Of a stretch of DNA of 64,000 nt, positions 35,101-47,800 are shown one piece after another. The DNA lies in contig OX422194.1 of assembly GCA_949130485.1 (NCBI GenBank), positions 7,417,991-7,481,990 of the forward strand, given 5' to 3'. The position numbers and the translations under genes are program-made. The stretch comes from Agelas oroides (Eukaryota; Porifera; Demospongiae; Agelasida; Agelasidae). Each line of letters starts with the position of its first letter. The first letter of the stretch is position 1. The notes under the pieces were generated by a model. That model was not told the origin of the DNA. It saw only the letters and a program-made list of their open reading frames with translations, and made no database searches.

Positions 35101-38100
35101 TTCTAAACACTTAGAAATTTTTGCCTCAGCTGGAAATAAAAGCATTATGAGGCAAAATAGAAGAAATTGAAGCTGGCAGTCACCAGGAATTAAACCCAGA
35201 GTTCCTGGCTTGAACCACCAGTGCTGTCGTACTGAGCTACAGCAACCAGACAACCACTAGCTGTCACAATCCTCTATACTTACCACACAGGTGGTACTAA
35301 ATGTGTCAGTTGCACACCAGACAACCACTAGCTGTCACAATCCTCTATACTTACCACACAGGTGGTACTAAATGTGTCAGTTGCACACCAGGCAGCCACT
35401 AGCTCAGTACATGCCATACGTATAGAAGATGTGCCACACATATAGAGGACATACATACATATTATAGAGGATATATATCACTTCTGGGTGTTTCTTACAA
35501 AACTGAAAATTGCCTGAAGTACTTGGCAGAAGCACTGCCAGTGATACAGAATATGCATGTCACATCAAGCTTTGGTCATGCAGGGTAAGAACAAAGCTGA
35601 GTATTGTGTAAGGAACAAGACAAGCTTTCAGACAGTCAAATCGCATTTCAAAATCCTGCATTGCTTATACGGATACTTTTCCTTCTTACTGTGTAAAATT
35701 AATAGGCATACTTGGCACATGCTCAAATTAGAACAGTTGACAGTAGTAGCTAATACATTATCATCCTATAGTGCTAACGAATAGTGCATGTATGGGGTCA
35801 ACTCACCATTACCAACTATAACCCGAGTCACCGATGATCCTCCTCTGGCATTTTCCACTGTGCAGCTGTATGTCCCAACAAAGCCACTCTGACACACTGA
35901 TGAGTCAATGGTGAGCACTGTTTGGTAGGTACTTGCGAAAGAATCAACTATTCTCTTGTCTTGCTGGTGGATAGGATTGAGAGTTATCACAATTCCATTT
36001 CTACTCCAGGTGACAGTGGTAGCAGGTCCACCAGTTGAAGTGCAAGCGAGGGTCCTAGACTGATTGTCATATCCCAGGCTGGTTACAAGTGGGTAACCTG
36101 AAGGTAAGAAATTGGCAAAGTGATGAAACTAGGGCTAGGACCAACTAGTTATGAACTCAAGAGCTCAGTTCCCACCTGAACAACCTGAAAGTCACATGAA
36201 AGTGATGCATAATACTGTCCAAAAAGAATTCCTAGCTCTCCTTGTGAGAGAGGCTTCCATTTCTATCCATAAATCATAACCCACACAGCCTTCTTGAACC
36301 AAATTCATAGCATGAAATGGTCATGCATGAGTCAGGCAAAGATGTCAAACTTAGCGATAATCAGATGTAAGTAAACATCAAGCCAACTTTCCCAGCAAGA
36401 CACATGTGAATATACAGCACACAATCTATCTATACAAAGTGGTGGTGGGTTGGTCTTGGACCCAGGCTTTCTGTTCCAGATTTTGTCTTGCAGCTTTAAA
36501 ATGAAAGCTAGCATACATGATATAGTGCCATGATGTTACTGGGAGGAGTTCCAACCAAGAGAACACATTTTGTGAATGCATCTTCTTTGTCTGTCCAAGG
36601 TTTAGAGTTCCAAACACTTGCAAGGAAAATAAACAGTGGTGTAGCCAGGTTACAGATGATGCCCAGGCACCACATGTGTAACTTTTTCATTTCAAGGGTG
36701 GTCGGAACTAACAACCGTGCGGATCCAAAGGTATGCAAAAAGCTGTTGTCGTAAAACAACCTGGGCAATTATTTGGACGACCCCACACCATCTTACCGGA
36801 AGCCTCAGGTGCACCAGCGTTTACATTTCAGCAAGGAGGCTGGATTTCTGTACGCATGCAAGAGGCGGTTCTTTCTCAAAGAGCAGCTAGGTGCGGTTTA
36901 CATAACTCTGTAAAACTCAGCCTGTGTTCACCAGAATTTAACTTCAGTTTGTTTTGCGACATCCTGGGGGAGTGGACTTGACCGTAACAGTTTTTCAACA
37001 AATACGCGCTGAAAAGTCAGGCATTATACGCTGCAGGCCCATGAAAACTGCGAAGCGTGTGTTTCTGTTTGTCTGACGATGAAAAGCGTTCTGTTATTGA
37101 ATTCCTCTCGTAATAACAGCTCTGTAGATGTTCCAAGTCAGTAAGTTACTCCGTTCAAAAGTTTTATCAACGAATAGGTCTGGATTTAGCCGCTTCACTG
37201 TTCAGCTTGTGGACAAGGTAGATTCATAAACGTGTACGTGTGTTTAGTAGTCCACACGGATGCTAAGTTGCAGCAGGCTGTGCGTTTATAAGCCTTTTTA
37301 TTGCTGAGATACAACCCCCTAGCAACCGGCCGCGTGCGCGCCCACAATTAGTTCCAAGGCTTTTCTAGTAAATTTTGGCACTTTAGAGCCACTAGGCTAT
37401 TTCTATAGGCCATTTGTAATTCCATTGCCGTCAGTCTCAAATCGGGAGTGGTTCTGACCCATGACTTCAGTAGTTATACGTGCACGCTGTACAGGTATTG
37501 TACAGAAACATCAAACTTGTGAAAAGTGAGATTAAGAGAGTGTAGGAAACTGCATCATTCTATAGATGCAAATAGTTATACTAGCTACGATGTTCAATTT
37601 TGCAGACACTGACGCCCGGGCCCCAGCCCAGGTGGGCCCCGGTTTGGCTACGCCACTGAAAATAAAGGTACTTGTCATTCAGGACTAAGAACATATGCAC
37701 ACAATGCATACTCTTGGTCATGGCCCTTCCCACCTTTCAGGGATTCTCAGTCTAATGTGTTTGGCTAGCTCTTACTATATGGTCACAGGCTCTTGCTCTA
37801 CAAATTGATCTTCAATGTACAGGATTCACCTGTGGTGGCAGTATATATCCCTACAAAAAGGCTCTGCAGGTCTCCACTGTCGTCAAATATGTCACAGCGG
37901 AAGATTCCTGTTGTGTTAGCCCCTGGATTACGATGGAGAAATACTGTTCCAGGAGGTGACACATATGCGTTAATCCTAGTCCTGTAGTATGTAATGCCAT
38001 CACGTTCAACCCGGCTTCCATTAGGAAAGTACCAATGAGTTCCTGGTGGTGGTACAGAAAAACAGCAGGCTAGGTTGGTAGTTGTGCAGAACAGAGCAGC

Positions 38101-38473
38101 ACTATCAGTTCCAATATCCGTGATGTTCACAACACTGTTGTTGGAATACTGCACATTGTTCAGGGTTAACCCAATACCTGCAAAGTGTCATCTTTACATC
38201 AGTTTTCTACTACAGATGTGTGATATACAATCACAACTTACACCTCATGATGCAAGAAAAAAGACATTGTGTAATTGCACCACAAGAGACAAGCTGCAAT
38301 CAGGGATTGATTCACATACACTGTGCATTCATACCCCAAGGTGTGGGCCCTTCACAGTTTGCAAGCTCAGCTTGTTTGTTACTCACTGTAATACCTTGTG
38401 CGCCAACATCCCAAGACCAGCAGCACAAAATGAGTAATGCGGTGAACAACGCACCCTTCTCTGTCAGCGGCAT
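32109..38473 (-). CDS. G4: long Ig/FN3 transmembrane receptor, intact
   Basis: Ten exons, all open: 38395-38473 signal peptide (MPLTEKGALFTALLILCCW), 37830-38177 divergent N-type Ig, 35807-36097 Ig-a, 34391-34738 second N-type Ig, 33795-34094 Ig-b, 33428-33703 FN3-2, 32922-33200 FN3-3, 32471-32576 transmembrane, 32368-32400 juxtamembrane, 32109-32196 tail. They total 2,148 nt, predicting 715 aa. The outermost N domain is far from all others (HWYFPNGS, RCDIFDDSG) but keeps LFC, ACC and the FVGIYT end. The helix has GAVVATFIG, with one glycine of the zipper replaced by alanine. The tail ends AAYGGV ... AVYENPQ. An FN3-1 exon is absent. A hAT-type element, a SINE and a tandem duplication sit in its introns. 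A decayed stalk exon lies at about 33312-33372, with an in-frame TGA and no acceptor. It is the best full-length model of the family here. Confidence 0.85.
35150..35245 (-). repeat. tRNA-derived SINE (promoter part)
   Basis: On the minus strand an A-box-like TAGCTCAGTACG (35228-35239) is followed about 31 nt later by a B-box-like GGTTTAATTCC (35186-35196). The spacing suits an internal RNA polymerase III promoter, and the region can be read as a degenerate tRNA body. It lies in a G4 intron with no intact tRNA fold, so a SINE is the likelier reading than a tRNA gene. Confidence 0.65.
35246..35390. repeat. 71-bp tandem duplication
   Basis: Two almost identical 71-bp copies starting CCAGACAACCACTAGCTGTC lie side by side, and a third partial start (CCAGGCAGCCACTAGCT) follows. 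The array directly adjoins the SINE, so it may have arisen from the element's border. Confidence 0.93.
36634..37658. mobile_element. Non-autonomous hAT-type DNA transposon, 1,025 bp
   Basis: The ends are CAGTGGTGTAGCCA (left) and TGGCTACGCCACTG (right), inverted repeats with one mismatch over 14 bp. An exact 8-bp duplication, AAAATAAA, flanks the element (36626-36633 and 37659-37666). CAGTGGYGTAGC termini with an 8-bp target-site duplication are the hallmark of the hAT superfamily. No transposase frame is present, so it moved using another element's enzyme. It lies in the G4 intron between the first N-type and the Ig-a exon. Confidence 0.9.
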
Positions 38474-40364
38474 CTCACACCTGCGAGTAGAAACGGCGAA
38501 AAACAAGCGAAACTGACCGCACCAAGAAATTCAGTTTACGCCAGTTCGTCTGTGATATTCATAACAGTGAAAAATTGCGTAACCCTTTTCGGATCGCAGC
38601 GCAGAAGTGCCGTATTGAATGCGGCACCGTGGTACGTGTCTTGCAAAAACCCGCACCCACAATCGAAATTTCGGCCAATAGCCTTACAACGCACATCAAA
38701 TTGAAGTGCTGCTGCCAGGCACTAAGGTGCAGATTATGATGACCATGCATGTTGGTGACTCCGGTCTGCAGGTTTGGCGACTCACTGGTAGCTACACTTA
38801 GAATCATTAGCCAAAACAAACGTTATTTTCATCATCAGAGTTGTCCCCATAGCCAGCTCTTGAAAGAAACAAACTTTAAACATCTACCATAATATGCACT
38901 GATACCACTGCTGTGAGCTGTTGTGCTCCAAAACAAGGCTAGGATATCATAGCACAGGACTCATTTAGATCCCCAGGAAATTTAAAACTGGATGAGGTGC
39001 TGTATGTGCTTGATCTTTAAATGTTGTTGCGCGGTGCCACCCTCTCCATTGAATTTTGTTGTAAAAAGTGGGTATACGGTAAGCTTACCATTGGACTTCG
39101 GAAAGCCATATCTTGGGATAAAATAATAGGTAACTCAGGCAATATGTATATCGTTCAATTGCTCTAAGGCTGCTCTTTAAGCCTGTGTTACTAACTTTTT
39201 TCGATTGCAAAAATTTTTTTTTTTGGTTTGGACTCGCTATCTGGTAGCTACATATGCAACCAAGAATGGACTCACGTGTGTATTTCATCATAGATTATTA
39301 ACCTCACGTTACGTGAGGTTAATAATCTATGATTTCATGCAGGAGGTCCAGTTTGCTGAAACAACCCGTGTGTTGCATTACGTAAATTACGTAAACATCC
39401 AGGTGTTCCTACACACTGAGTCTTCAAAGCGAGCATTATGCTAAAACTGGTATATGATAAGTTTTTACATAGCTAGACAGGGTTTCATACAGGGATTTTT
39501 CCTGGGAGGGGAAAAAATACACGCGTGCAAAGGGTGCATGTGCGCATCGGTGCACCTGCTAGGGTTTTAATGACATATTTAAGGACAAGAATCGTCAGAT
39601 TCAGCTAAGCCTATAATTGTGCTGTACTTTGCTATTGTGTTGTATACCCTATATATTGTAGCTGTTATAAAGCAATTATGACATCAAATTTCTGGGGGGG
39701 GGATCCCAGTGCCCCCCCCCCCCCCCCACCTTAACCCTGCTAGATGTAGTATATAGACAGAGTGTAGGCTGAAGCCTGGCATGGGGTAATTGACATGATT
39801 GAGGTAGGCCTTCATCATTTTCGGCCCGGTGTTGACTGTGTTTTGTTGTGGGAGAGTCTGACTGCTGTTTGTGCTACAACCAGAAGGTTTGGTGTACATA
39901 CACGAAGAGATTGATTAATCATTGCATAATTGTAAACTGTACATGTTGACATAACTAATGCTGGGTGAATCACACAACTTATACGTTTCAAGCACAACAA
40001 ACAACTACATGCAGAGACCATCAGCCACATAATAATGTCTGGCATCACAAGAATGTGCATAGCTAACATACAGACCCAATCCCAATTGTACAATGCTAGC
40101 TACATTTTGGGTTAACCAACTAATGACTCAGTTTTATTCTCAGGATACAAATCACTTTTACCCTATGACCATAGGTCACTTTGACGTACCAGTTAAGTTC
40201 TGCTGGGATCTAGTGCTTCAAACTTGAGAGCCAAAGTACTTTCAACCATTCTGTGTAGATTTGTGACTCTAACTTAAGTGCATTGTGCCAAGTGACATGT
40301 GAGATATCTCTAACACATACAGTGCTATATACATAAGAAAGTTGACATCAGGACTTTCTGTCCA
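38474..40364. other. 5' flank of G4 and spacer
   Basis: This interval has the presumed G4 promoter, with no clear core element. It contains the perfect 47-bp palindrome at 39287-39333 and homopolymer runs (G8 at about 39693-39701, C15 at about 39713-39727). No gene is recognised. Confidence 0.4.
39287..39333. repeat. Perfect 47-bp palindrome
   Basis: Arms of 23 bp (ATCATAGATTATTAACCTCA...) are exact reverse complements around a single central base. With no loop, it would extrude as a cruciform. It lies upstream of G4 and has no coding content. Confidence 0.95.
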
Positions 40365-40503
40365 GCAACTGACAGGTGCTAGTGGTAGCTGCTGCTACTG
40401 TCAGTCTTCTCTCTTCCCCGGGCCCAAACAGCTGTGTAGGTCCTCACTGAGATGGTGTAGGTGGACTCTGGTCTCAGGCCAGTCAGCTCTACAGAGGTGG
40501 CTA
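40365..40503 (-). pseudogene. Orphan FN3-3 exon fragment
   Basis: About 125 bp match the 3' half of the FN3-3 exons of G4 and G5, encoding pieces like GLRPESTYTISVR on the minus strand, including the intron donor side. The match stops abruptly at 40503. It is an isolated relic between G4 and G5. Confidence 0.8.
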
Positions 40504-40589
40504 ACCTATTGACATAGGCAGAATGGTGAATGTTACCTGGTTCTGAGTCAATGCATTAAATTGTGCACCTACTTCAGAGTGTGCCAGTA

Positions 40590-41484
40590 TGCCATTACAT
40601 AACCTGTGCCTCATCACTTGTAGACAGTTGAACATCAATGTTCTACTCAAGTTGACTTTTGATTTCATACCTGACAGGCAGAAGTCAGTGCATTGGAGTT
40701 GAAGGTACTCCCTGCCTCTACCAGTCCTCTCAGATGTCCCCCAAGGCTGTGTACATGGTCCCCTAGGCCCTACTGTTCACAATTAACATTGACAGCCTTA
40801 TCAATGTCCTGTCTATCACAGCATGAGTCTGTATGCAGATGATCTCCTCTTGTACAGGACTATCCAATCTCCTTCAGACCATCAAGCCCTTCAAGCCTAG
40901 ACATTGATACACTATATCTGTTGAATTTCAACCCACAAGCTACGGTTGAACTGTGATGCATGTGTCTTGAAAGAGGTAGACTCCACCATGCCAACTACAT
41001 TTTTAATCAATGGCTAACCCCTAGAGAGAGTACATTCTTACAAGTATATTATAGAACCCTGCATCTACTCTGCACACATATCTATCCTCTGTTCTAAAGT
41101 CTGACAGCAAACAGCCTGTTAGGGATCCTCATCTAAAGACATAAAAGAACTTGAATCTGTACGTACAGTGTTTTTCATGTAGAGTCTGTACAGGATAATG
41201 CCTACTGTGACATGCTGCATACCCTGAACATACTCATATACCTTCTGAAAGAAGGAAACTACTCAAAATGAGTGATTTGTGCAATTGTTTATTATTGACT
41301 CTCCTGATGCACTCCTGTTGTACGTACTAATTATATTACCTGGCCTACGATATCCACATCCTTTCACCCATTTACATTCTCAGACTTACATGAACTCTTT
41401 CCACTTCTCTTCTTTCTCACATGCTGTAGTGATTTGGAACCGTTTAGCTATCTTAATGTTTGCTTCATCATTTAATATTTAAGA
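40590..41484 (+). mobile_element. Relic of a LINE reverse transcriptase
   Basis: Reading across broken plus-strand frames, a DVPQGCVHGPL block near 40735 is followed by LYADDLLLYRT with the catalytic YADD at 40832-40843. Near 41340-41480 a frame encodes HPFTHLHSQTYMNSFHFSSF followed by VIWNRL, resembling the C-terminal end common in non-LTR retrotransposons. Stops and frameshifts interrupt it throughout. It is a dead non-LTR element; the clade is not assignable by eye. Confidence 0.8.
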
Positions 41485-41874
41485 GTAGTCTACCCCCATG
41501 GCTGGCTATGGAGGTTTGAAAATCTATTAAACTTCTTGATATCTGCTGAAGGTACATATGTTGATATATTATCCCCAATGAAAAATCAAAAATCACACAT
41601 TTTGGCACATAACCTTCTGTTCGCTATGCATATTTTCAGAAGAACGACATTTTCCTCTAGCAATATTGATAGATAGGCTCACTTCAGGAATCACTCACAG
41701 AATATTCTGACAAAGCATTATAATATACCGTAGTTGATTGGAATTAAGCAGTTGTATAATTAAAAATGTATTGATACAATCATAAGCAAAGTACAAAGTG
41801 GAGTAACTAGGTTGTTATCTACAAGTGACAAAATAAAATAGCATCAGAATTATTATTCAAAAGCTATTGTCAAT

Positions 41875-44800
41875 TCACTGAGGATACTCATAGACATCTT
41901 CCATCCCACTGTGAGCAGTCACTCCTCCATAAGCAGCACACTCCTTCATTACAATATCAGTGCTGTGGATGAGAGAACTTGCAGAGTTACTGCAACCGAT
42001 AGCCAAAATCTCAATCCATTCAGTTAACAATGGGGTAAATTAAGTCAAGCTCCTACATGTACCTCTGTTTAGCATGAAAAATTATTACAGTGATTAGTGC
42101 AAATGGCCTGGGACAGAGCTAGGAATGGAACTAACTCCAGTTGTTTCTCCTGAGTGTCATCCTTTCTTGTCTTCCTATGAAAATGGAGCATAGTGAAAGC
42201 AAACATAGTATATACAGAAGCATACACAGGTACTTTAATTACCTTTTATTCCAAAGGATCCACACAAGTAGAATCACAGCATACAACAGGGTTAAGCCAA
42301 TAGATGTTCCCACCACCGCACCAACAACAGACCCACATTCCCTCACTTGTGGACATACTGTAAGTGAAATTGTTTGTTTACCAAATCTGTGGTGTCACAA
42401 ACACAATTAATTCGAAAAAATGAGCCACATCTCAGTGTAAAAGGACAGGCCTAGATATTGTGTAGAACCACCCACTGCATGTACAGGATGTTGAGAGTTT
42501 GACATATTTAACTGAACAACTTGACTAGCAGGTGACAATTAAGCAATCAACAAAAAGTGAGTGGATATGCTTCCAATTAAGTATAAGCAAATGCATGATT
42601 GTGTATATACTTTTCTGTCTAGGTAACTAACAGATGTTGGTAGCAGCTGTTGCTACTGTCAGCCTTCTCTTCTCCCCGGGCCCAGCAGCTGTGTAGGCCC
42701 TCACTGAGATGGTGTAGGTGGACTCTGGTCTCAGGCCAGTCAGCTCTACAGAGGTGGCTGTGACATTCACCACTCCCCCACCTTCCTGTCCTCCCTCCAC
42801 CTGGTAGTGAACCTCATAGACAAGGATGTCACCACTTGGTGTGAGGGGAGGGTCCCAGGTGATCAGTAGTGTGGTATTGGTGACACTCAATGAGCTCACC
42901 AGCCCTGGAACTAGAAATGGAAACAGTTAATATATGTGCATGTTCTAAAACTCTTAGAAAATTTATGAATATTCTAGCTTTGATGTTGAAGTGTTAATGA
43001 GGTCTTTTATTTCACGTAGAATACCTCATGCAGGTTTCTATCTCAAATAGAAACCTGAGTGAATAGGTCTGTATTTTGTGGGTTTCACTAACCATTAACT
43101 GAGATTATAAACTGGAAAGCTCTTCCAAGTCCCAACCAAGCCCGATCCACTCCGTTTCGTGTAGCAGTGCTGCAAGAATCTCGTTCAACAGCCGAGCGGG
43201 CTAGTAGCGTAGCTCGCAGGCAAGGTCGACAAGAATCGGCTAGTAGCAGTAGCGCAGCTCGCTGGCCAGGTCGGCAAGAATCTCGTCCAACAGGCGAGCG
43301 GCTGGTAGCGCAACATCGCAGGCCATGTCCACAACAGTCGCGATTGAGTAACCTACTACCCCTAGCGCAGCTGCCATCCGGACAACGAATCAGAGAGTCG
43401 GTAGACTCTCTATGTAGGGATGGCGCCGACGCGCAATATATGCAATACTTAAGCAAAAGCCGTATAACTTCACCACAAACACGCTAAAAGCTTATTTAAG
43501 CGCCCAGGCTTCCTCTTTGAGTGCCTTTGTGATCAGCAAGACTCATACAAGTGGCCAAAAGCCACGCGGAAGACAGCTAAACACAAAAGTGTGCGCTAGC
43601 AAAAGTGCCATTTTTCTTATTCTTCTTTCTTTCTTTGTTCCGACCACTTTGTAAATTATGATAACTCGAAAACGGCTCAAGTACTCACCTTGATTTTAGC
43701 ACGAAACGGATGCTCATCACAGCGCTCAGCTTCCCAACCACTCAGCGTCTTCATAGCTTCAAATTCACCCTGGTCAACAAAAGCCATTCACAACACTCTG
43801 AGGCTGCTGTCCGTTGCGAAGGACGCCATTTTCTAATTTTGTACGCATGCGCACACGAAGTCTCGTTCCCAGACCGAAGACCACGGTCATTGGTCTGGAA
43901 GCGAGAGTACACAAGCGAGCGGGCGGGCATGATTGGCACGGTGTTTTTCCCCCGCGGCATTGGGCAAGGCTTATGAACACCACGTAGGTAAGGCGCTGCA
44001 TTCAGCTGCCTACTTGTAGCTACACTAAAACTAGCCTACTCACAGCTTCAGTTAACTATAAAGGTAGGATGGTCTGTTGTCAGTATGATAGTTTTCTGTG
44101 CTGCAGCTGGTCAGTCGTCATGTGATTGACAACTGAATCATGAAATTGTTTTCACAAAGTTTGGTACGGAGAGTGGTTGGCCCTTCATCAGGTTCTAGCT
44201 GGCTATATTGCACATAATTATTACACTTTTCTCCAGGGAGGGCAGATGTCACACTGGAATCACTACTAAACTGTCAACGCCGCTTCAAGTTCTGGTGTTG
44301 TGGTTACACTTGAAATATTCTTCTTAGGCTTAGGTCTAACTGTAACTGAGATTAACATCAAAAAAAGTACAGAAACAAGACTTAAAAAACATTAAAAATG
44401 TAAAAAGATGTAGGGATGGCATGCTAAAAAGTATGCAAACAAGGTAGAGATGATGCATGAAAGCAAAGGTCTACATATTGGAAAAGCCCCATCCCTACAT
44501 CTTTTTCACACTGCAGTTAGACAGCGTGCTCGAGAGCTGGATCTGCACCCATCCATGCAGTTATTAACGCTGTGCATGAGTGCTTGATTTTACACACTGA
44601 TTACTATGACCAGTCTGCAGCCCACTCGAGCTCACTGTCTAGGTTATACCAGAGGCATATAACAAGGGTACCACTATCACTACAAGTAGTATGTTGGCAA
44701 TAAAACTACTAACCTTGGTAGCCACCTACAATATTAGCCTCGTTCCCAGGCCATGTGGGAGGAGCTAGAAAGTGCATGGCCTGAGAATGAGGCTACAGCC

Positions 44801-47800
44801 ATGAACTGCTAGTAAAGACTACCCCATGCACTGTCTAACTGTAGTGTGAAAAAGATGTAGGGATGGGGCTTTGCCAATATGTAGACCTTTGCTTTCATGC
44901 ATCATCTCTACCTTGTTTGCATACTTTTTAGCATGCCATCCCTACATCTTTTTACATTTTTAATGTTTTTTAAGTCTTGTACGCTTGAGCATTGGATCCA
45001 ACTCGGTACAAACCAACCACCACTGTTCTTGGCCAAGTAGACAGGCTAGGGAAGTTACAGCAGGTTTCTTTAGATAGCGCTTGGCTTACTACACTCAAAC
45101 AACACGTTTCATGGCTGTAAAATCCACAGCTCGATCGCCACCACAGCCACGGCTAGCTCATTTTTCGACTATATATATAACCGACGATTATGACGTCATT
45201 TTGCAAATTTTGGCGCGGATTATGTAACGTTGCACCATTTTCTAAGCCGGTTAGAAACCGCACCCTCGGTTCTTAGGGCTTCAGAAGCCTCGGAAGTGTT
45301 TACATAATCCCTTCGGGCTTCGCCCTCAGGAATTATGTAAACACTTCCTCGCGCTTCTATAGCCCTAAGAACCTCTGGTTAGGTTTCTAACCTACACATA
45401 GACGACTTTGCATTATGAAGACAGACATTGAACATTACATGCACTCACAAAAGTTATCTCCACACTGAATACACATGTGGTTCATATAATGGACATGTGG
45501 TTCATTAACCCTTTAAACCCTATAGTACACTTTTGATAACGTCATACTGCGCACTGCGCAGAAAAGATAGTCTCTGCGCGCTGGCGCAGGTTCTGCGTCA
45601 GCAGAAAGGGTGGGACAGGGGGAGGTGTACTATAGGGTTTAAAGGGTTAATGGACATGTGGTTCATTGATTGTTCATAAAACTCATGACCAGTTTTGGCT
45701 AAAGGTAGGAGGAATGCAGAAGATATCTAATACTAGAACACCATGCAGACACATGCACACTTACTCTTCACAGGGCCTGTTGTTCAAGGTATGACAGCAG
45801 GTACAGTGGGTTGTAGATCGGTTTGAAAGGGAATGGATCACTGCGGTTTATAGACACTTAAAATATTGCACTTACCTTCTACTGTAACCATTATGGGCCT
45901 AGCCATGGAGCTTAGAAAACTAGAAGACAGAGTTATGATACTGATGGAGTAAGTCTGTGGACTCTGTGGCGGAGTGATGGTTACAGTGTGGTCAGTTGCA
46001 CTAGCCCCAACATCCACACTGCCCTGGTCAGTTCCTCCACTGTAGGATATCCTGTACCCAGTCACAGTGGCTCCTGAGACTGGTGCAGTCCAGGAGACTC
46101 TGATACTGGTGGGACCCACTTGTGTAGCACTGAGATCAGTTGGTGGGTCAGCACCTGTGGAATAGATCACTACAGTAGTATCAGAAATTCAAATTTCTTT
46201 GCTGAAAACATTAGATTCCCCTGCTAGCTTCATGGCTTCCGGTGTGAAGTGTGTTCCAGTCCTGTGCAGCAGTTTACAAGATGAATAAATGCATTGTGTA
46301 GTCTAGTAAGGTCTGCTTTTGGTTACTGACTGACAAGTAGTGACTAGTAAATGTATACATAAGCACTTGCTCGCCCCCATCAAAAACATGCATTCCCCGT
46401 GTAGAATGTAACTGCGAATCTCCACATAAACGTAAGCCATGTTCATTTTCAGGTCTCTTACCAACTGTTAGGCTTCTGGTACTTCCTGAAGGTGTCCTGA
46501 TGTTGGACATACATGAGGCAAGAGGTGCGGTCAGTGATAGTAACAGCTCTATCCTTAGCTCCAGCACTACTGTCATACCCTCCACCTCCACTCCAGTACA
46601 CCTGATACCCAGTCACAGTGGCTGGCGGAGTCCAGGAGACTCTGAAACTGCTGACATTAACCTGTACTGCATTGAGGTTGATGGGTGAGCCAGCAGCTGT
46701 GGGTAAGAAAAGAGCATAGTAATGATCATTCATAATCAGTATGTATGTCTCCTCTGTGAAATGTTACATTCCTTACCAACTACTGTTAGGCTTCTGGTAC
46801 TTCCTGAAGGTGTCCTGATGTTGGACACATTGCACTGATACTCTCCCACCAGTCTCCCAGTCACTGTCAGTGTGTGGGTGTAGGTGGCTGTCTCTACATC
46901 TGTCACTTGAGAAGTGATACTGTAGGTGCTGTCATTACTGAGCATTCTACCATCCCTCCTCCAGGAGACAGTGGTGGCAGGACCACCAGTGGAGGTGCAG
47001 GTGAGGGTGAACACAGGAGGGTCAGTAGCTGGGTCAGTATTCAACTGGAAGCTGATTCCACCTGGGATAGTAACCTGGCCTGTTGGAGGTAATGACATCA
47101 TACACATGTGGTATAACACCTCTTTTCACAGTTTCAGTTGTGCTACTATCCACTACAAAGGTATCTTGAATTTGTAAGTTGCCACTTGTGACTTCAATAG
47201 GAACTTCCACATGTGTAACTTTGACTTCCCTGGACTGCTGCGATGCTTCTCTAAGTAAGCACATATACTCTGGTATGAAAATATTCCCAGCATGTGTTTG
47301 GTTGGTACCATATATCTGAGTTGTTGACTATAATAATTATTCTAGTTAATACTGATGAAAACAGGGAATAGAGAACTGCTTTGGTCTCCATCAAGTACGT
47401 ACACACATTGGTTTCTTTCAACTTCATCATAGCTTTAGCAACTGTATTAGTGACCAATTAAAGATACTGATTCAAAAATTATGGACAAAACCAATTTGCT
47501 GATCCACTACAAGGATATCTTGAATTTGTAAGTTGTGATTGCCTCAACATAACACTTTCCCAGTGGGTTCCAACTTTCAGCCAGTGAAGTGTGCTCTTTA
47601 AGTAAATTCACGCGGACAATGTTACCAGGCTGCATGGAGTTGGGAGGGAATCAGGGCCGGGTCTGATACCATTGTATAGAGGAGCTAAAACTTTGGTGGC
47701 TAAACCCAGAGCCAAAGTGCACCACAAACATGCATGGAAGGATGTGTTGAAGTCTTTCACAACTAAGAAAAGGCAAGGCACATGTTAAAGAACTGATAAG

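Noticed and set aside
35150..35245. A functional tRNA gene on the minus strand
   Set aside because: The A and B boxes are present, but acceptor and anticodon stems do not pair convincingly; a SINE fits better.
43167..43487. A 106-codon plus-strand frame rich in R, S and Q
   Set aside because: It is read from a degenerate GC-rich repeat with an element-like border; no splice context or domain supports a gene.
44170..44210. CTGATGAAGG on the minus strand as a second hammerhead ribozyme
   Set aside because: No GAAA with a pairing stem II and no cleavage triplet at the right distance could be found.
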